64,000 nucleotides of DNA from Proteiniphilum saccharofermentans (GTDB lineage Bacteria; Bacteroidota; Bacteroidia; Bacteroidales; Dysgonomonadaceae), in the NCBI RefSeq assembly GCF_900095135.1, contig NZ_LT605205.1, forward strand, positions 2,852,001-2,916,000, given 5' to 3'. Positions 63,336 through 64,000 of the stretch are shown here, in pieces (within the stretch, counting starts at the first letter, position 1; each line of letters opens with the position of its first letter). The notes under the pieces are model-generated. The model was not told the DNA's origin and made no database searches. It worked only from the letters and a program-made list of their open reading frames with translations. The position numbers and the translations under genes are program-made.

Positions 63336-64000
63336 ATGCAAACCAGAAATATAACAATCAGTGACCGGATTGAGGCAGTATGCCCCGATTTTCACCTGGC
63401 CGTGATCGCATGCGAGGTCAGAAATACGCCACATAGTACCGGGCTATGGGAGGAAATAGATACATTCTGCTCCCGGTTTTCCGCTACCCACACAATGGCA
63501 GATATCAATAAGCGTCCGGCTATTTATGCCACGCGGCAAGTATATAAAAAACTCGGGAAAGATCCCAATCGATACCGCCCCTCCTCCGAGGCATTGTGTC
63601 GCCGGATATTGAAAGGGCAGGAACTTTACCAAATCAACACACTGGTCGACCTGATCAATCTTGTCTCACTCGAAACAGGTTATTCTATCGGCGGTTTTGA
63701 TGATGCAAAGATCCGGGGAGGACTGACCCTGGGCGTGGGCGAAGCGGAGGAGAAATTCGAGGGGATCGGAAGAGGCTTACTCAATATCGAAGGCTTACCT
63801 GTTTACCGGGATGACATTGGCGGTATCGGCACCCCTACCAGCGACGAAGAGCGCACCAAGATTACCTCCGAGACAACCCGATTACTGATGTTGATCAACG
63901 GTTATTCCGGCAGGGAAGGGTTACAGGAAGCAACTGACTATTCGGTAGAACTACTAAAGAGATATGCCGAAGCCAAAGAACTGAATATCGACTTGTTCAA
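63336..64000 (+). CDS. B3/B4 (tRNA-binding-like) domain protein, 3' truncated by window edge
   Basis: ATG at 63336 opens a frame of 221 codons that runs off the window. The protein begins MQTRNITISDRIEAVCPDF and contains the B3/B4-domain segments HTMADINKRPAIYATRQVYK, KLGKDPNRYRPSSEALCRRI, NTLVDLINLVSLETGYSIGGFD and RDDIGGIGTPTSDEERTKI. The domain is shared with the phenylalanyl-tRNA synthetase beta subunit. Stand-alone versions are cytosolic proteins thought to act in tRNA editing or binding. A good promoter lies about 110 nt upstream. The stop codon is outside the window. Confidence 0.85.
   Translation, partial: MQTRNITISDRIEAVCPDFHLAVIACEVRNTPHSTGLWEEIDTFCSRFSATHTMADINKRPAIYATRQVYKKLGKDPNRYRPSSEALCRRILKGQELYQINTLVDLINLVSLETGYSIGGFDDAKIRGGLTLGVGEAEEKFEGIGRGLLNIEGLPVYRDDIGGIGTPTSDEERTKITSETTRLLMLINGYSGREGLQEATDYSVELLKRYAEAKELNIDLF

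Noticed and set aside
1-64000. tRNA, rRNA, insertion sequence, prophage and origin signals
   Set aside because: No tRNA-like cloverleaf, rRNA segment, transposase, integrase, phage gene or DnaA-box cluster was found in either strand on reading.

Overview
The window looks like a chromosomal segment of a Bacteroidota bacterium, order Bacteroidales, most likely Dysgonomonadaceae (a Proteiniphilum/Petrimonas-type proteolytic anaerobe). The evidence is three SusC/SusD pairs, many Bacteroidetes-style lipoprotein signals, promoters of the form TTTG-N19/22-TAnnTTTG, weak or absent Shine-Dalgarno sequences, meso-diaminopimelate dehydrogenase, an FprA flavodiiron protein and a GDE-GT4-GH57 glycogen cluster. 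The genus is inference; no rRNA or tRNA was seen.

Layout. 1-5029 (+): the end of a Na/Pi cotransporter-PhoU protein, a SUI1/eIF1-like factor and an AddA/RecB-like helicase-nuclease. 5067-30173 (-): a long co-directional block that reads as a peptide-utilisation region. In the direction of transcription it holds two Cys/Met-rich micro-ORFs each followed by an intrinsic terminator, a PstS-like binding protein, SusC2-SusD2-TlpA, an M14 carboxypeptidase, SusC1-SusD1-S9 peptidase, a C39-like lipoprotein, two M20 amidohydrolases, a dicarboxylate/amino-acid symporter, a secreted esterase and a calcineurin-phosphatase/PQQ-propeller fusion. Oligopeptides would enter through SusCD, be trimmed by the peptidases and deacylases, and be taken up by the symporter.

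30456-36597: mixed housekeeping genes (GNAT, two thioredoxin-fold proteins, NagB, FprA, Lgt, Ddh). 36759-54953: a ribose/nucleoside/ADP-ribose-type utilisation locus. A LacI regulator is divergent from a Tat-exported Gfo/Idh/MocA oxidoreductase, a nucleoside hydrolase lipoprotein and an ADP-ribosylglycohydrolase lipoprotein. A second promoter then drives SusC3-SusD3, a BACON/paralogous-domain lipoprotein, two propeller-like proteins, two further nucleoside-hydrolase-superfamily proteins, ribokinase and a GRP-type sugar transporter. The content resembles the ribose-utilisation (rus) loci known from Bacteroides. The second promoter lies beside a decayed copy of the lacI 5' end, so the lacI-oxidoreductase intergenic region was evidently duplicated to put SusCD under the same control.

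54991-64000: a rhomboid protease, a glycogen operon (debranching enzyme, GT4, GH57), then rny, zapA and a zapB-like gene on the minus strand, and the start of a B3/B4-domain gene that runs off the window.

The least explained feature is the pair of homologous Cys/Met-rich micro-ORFs (30173-29826, minus) with terminators at the head of the peptide-utilisation block. They are candidates for sulfur-amino-acid attenuator leaders, soft-metal-binding microproteins or modified-peptide precursors. Intergenic regions also carry several families of short dispersed or tandem repeats.
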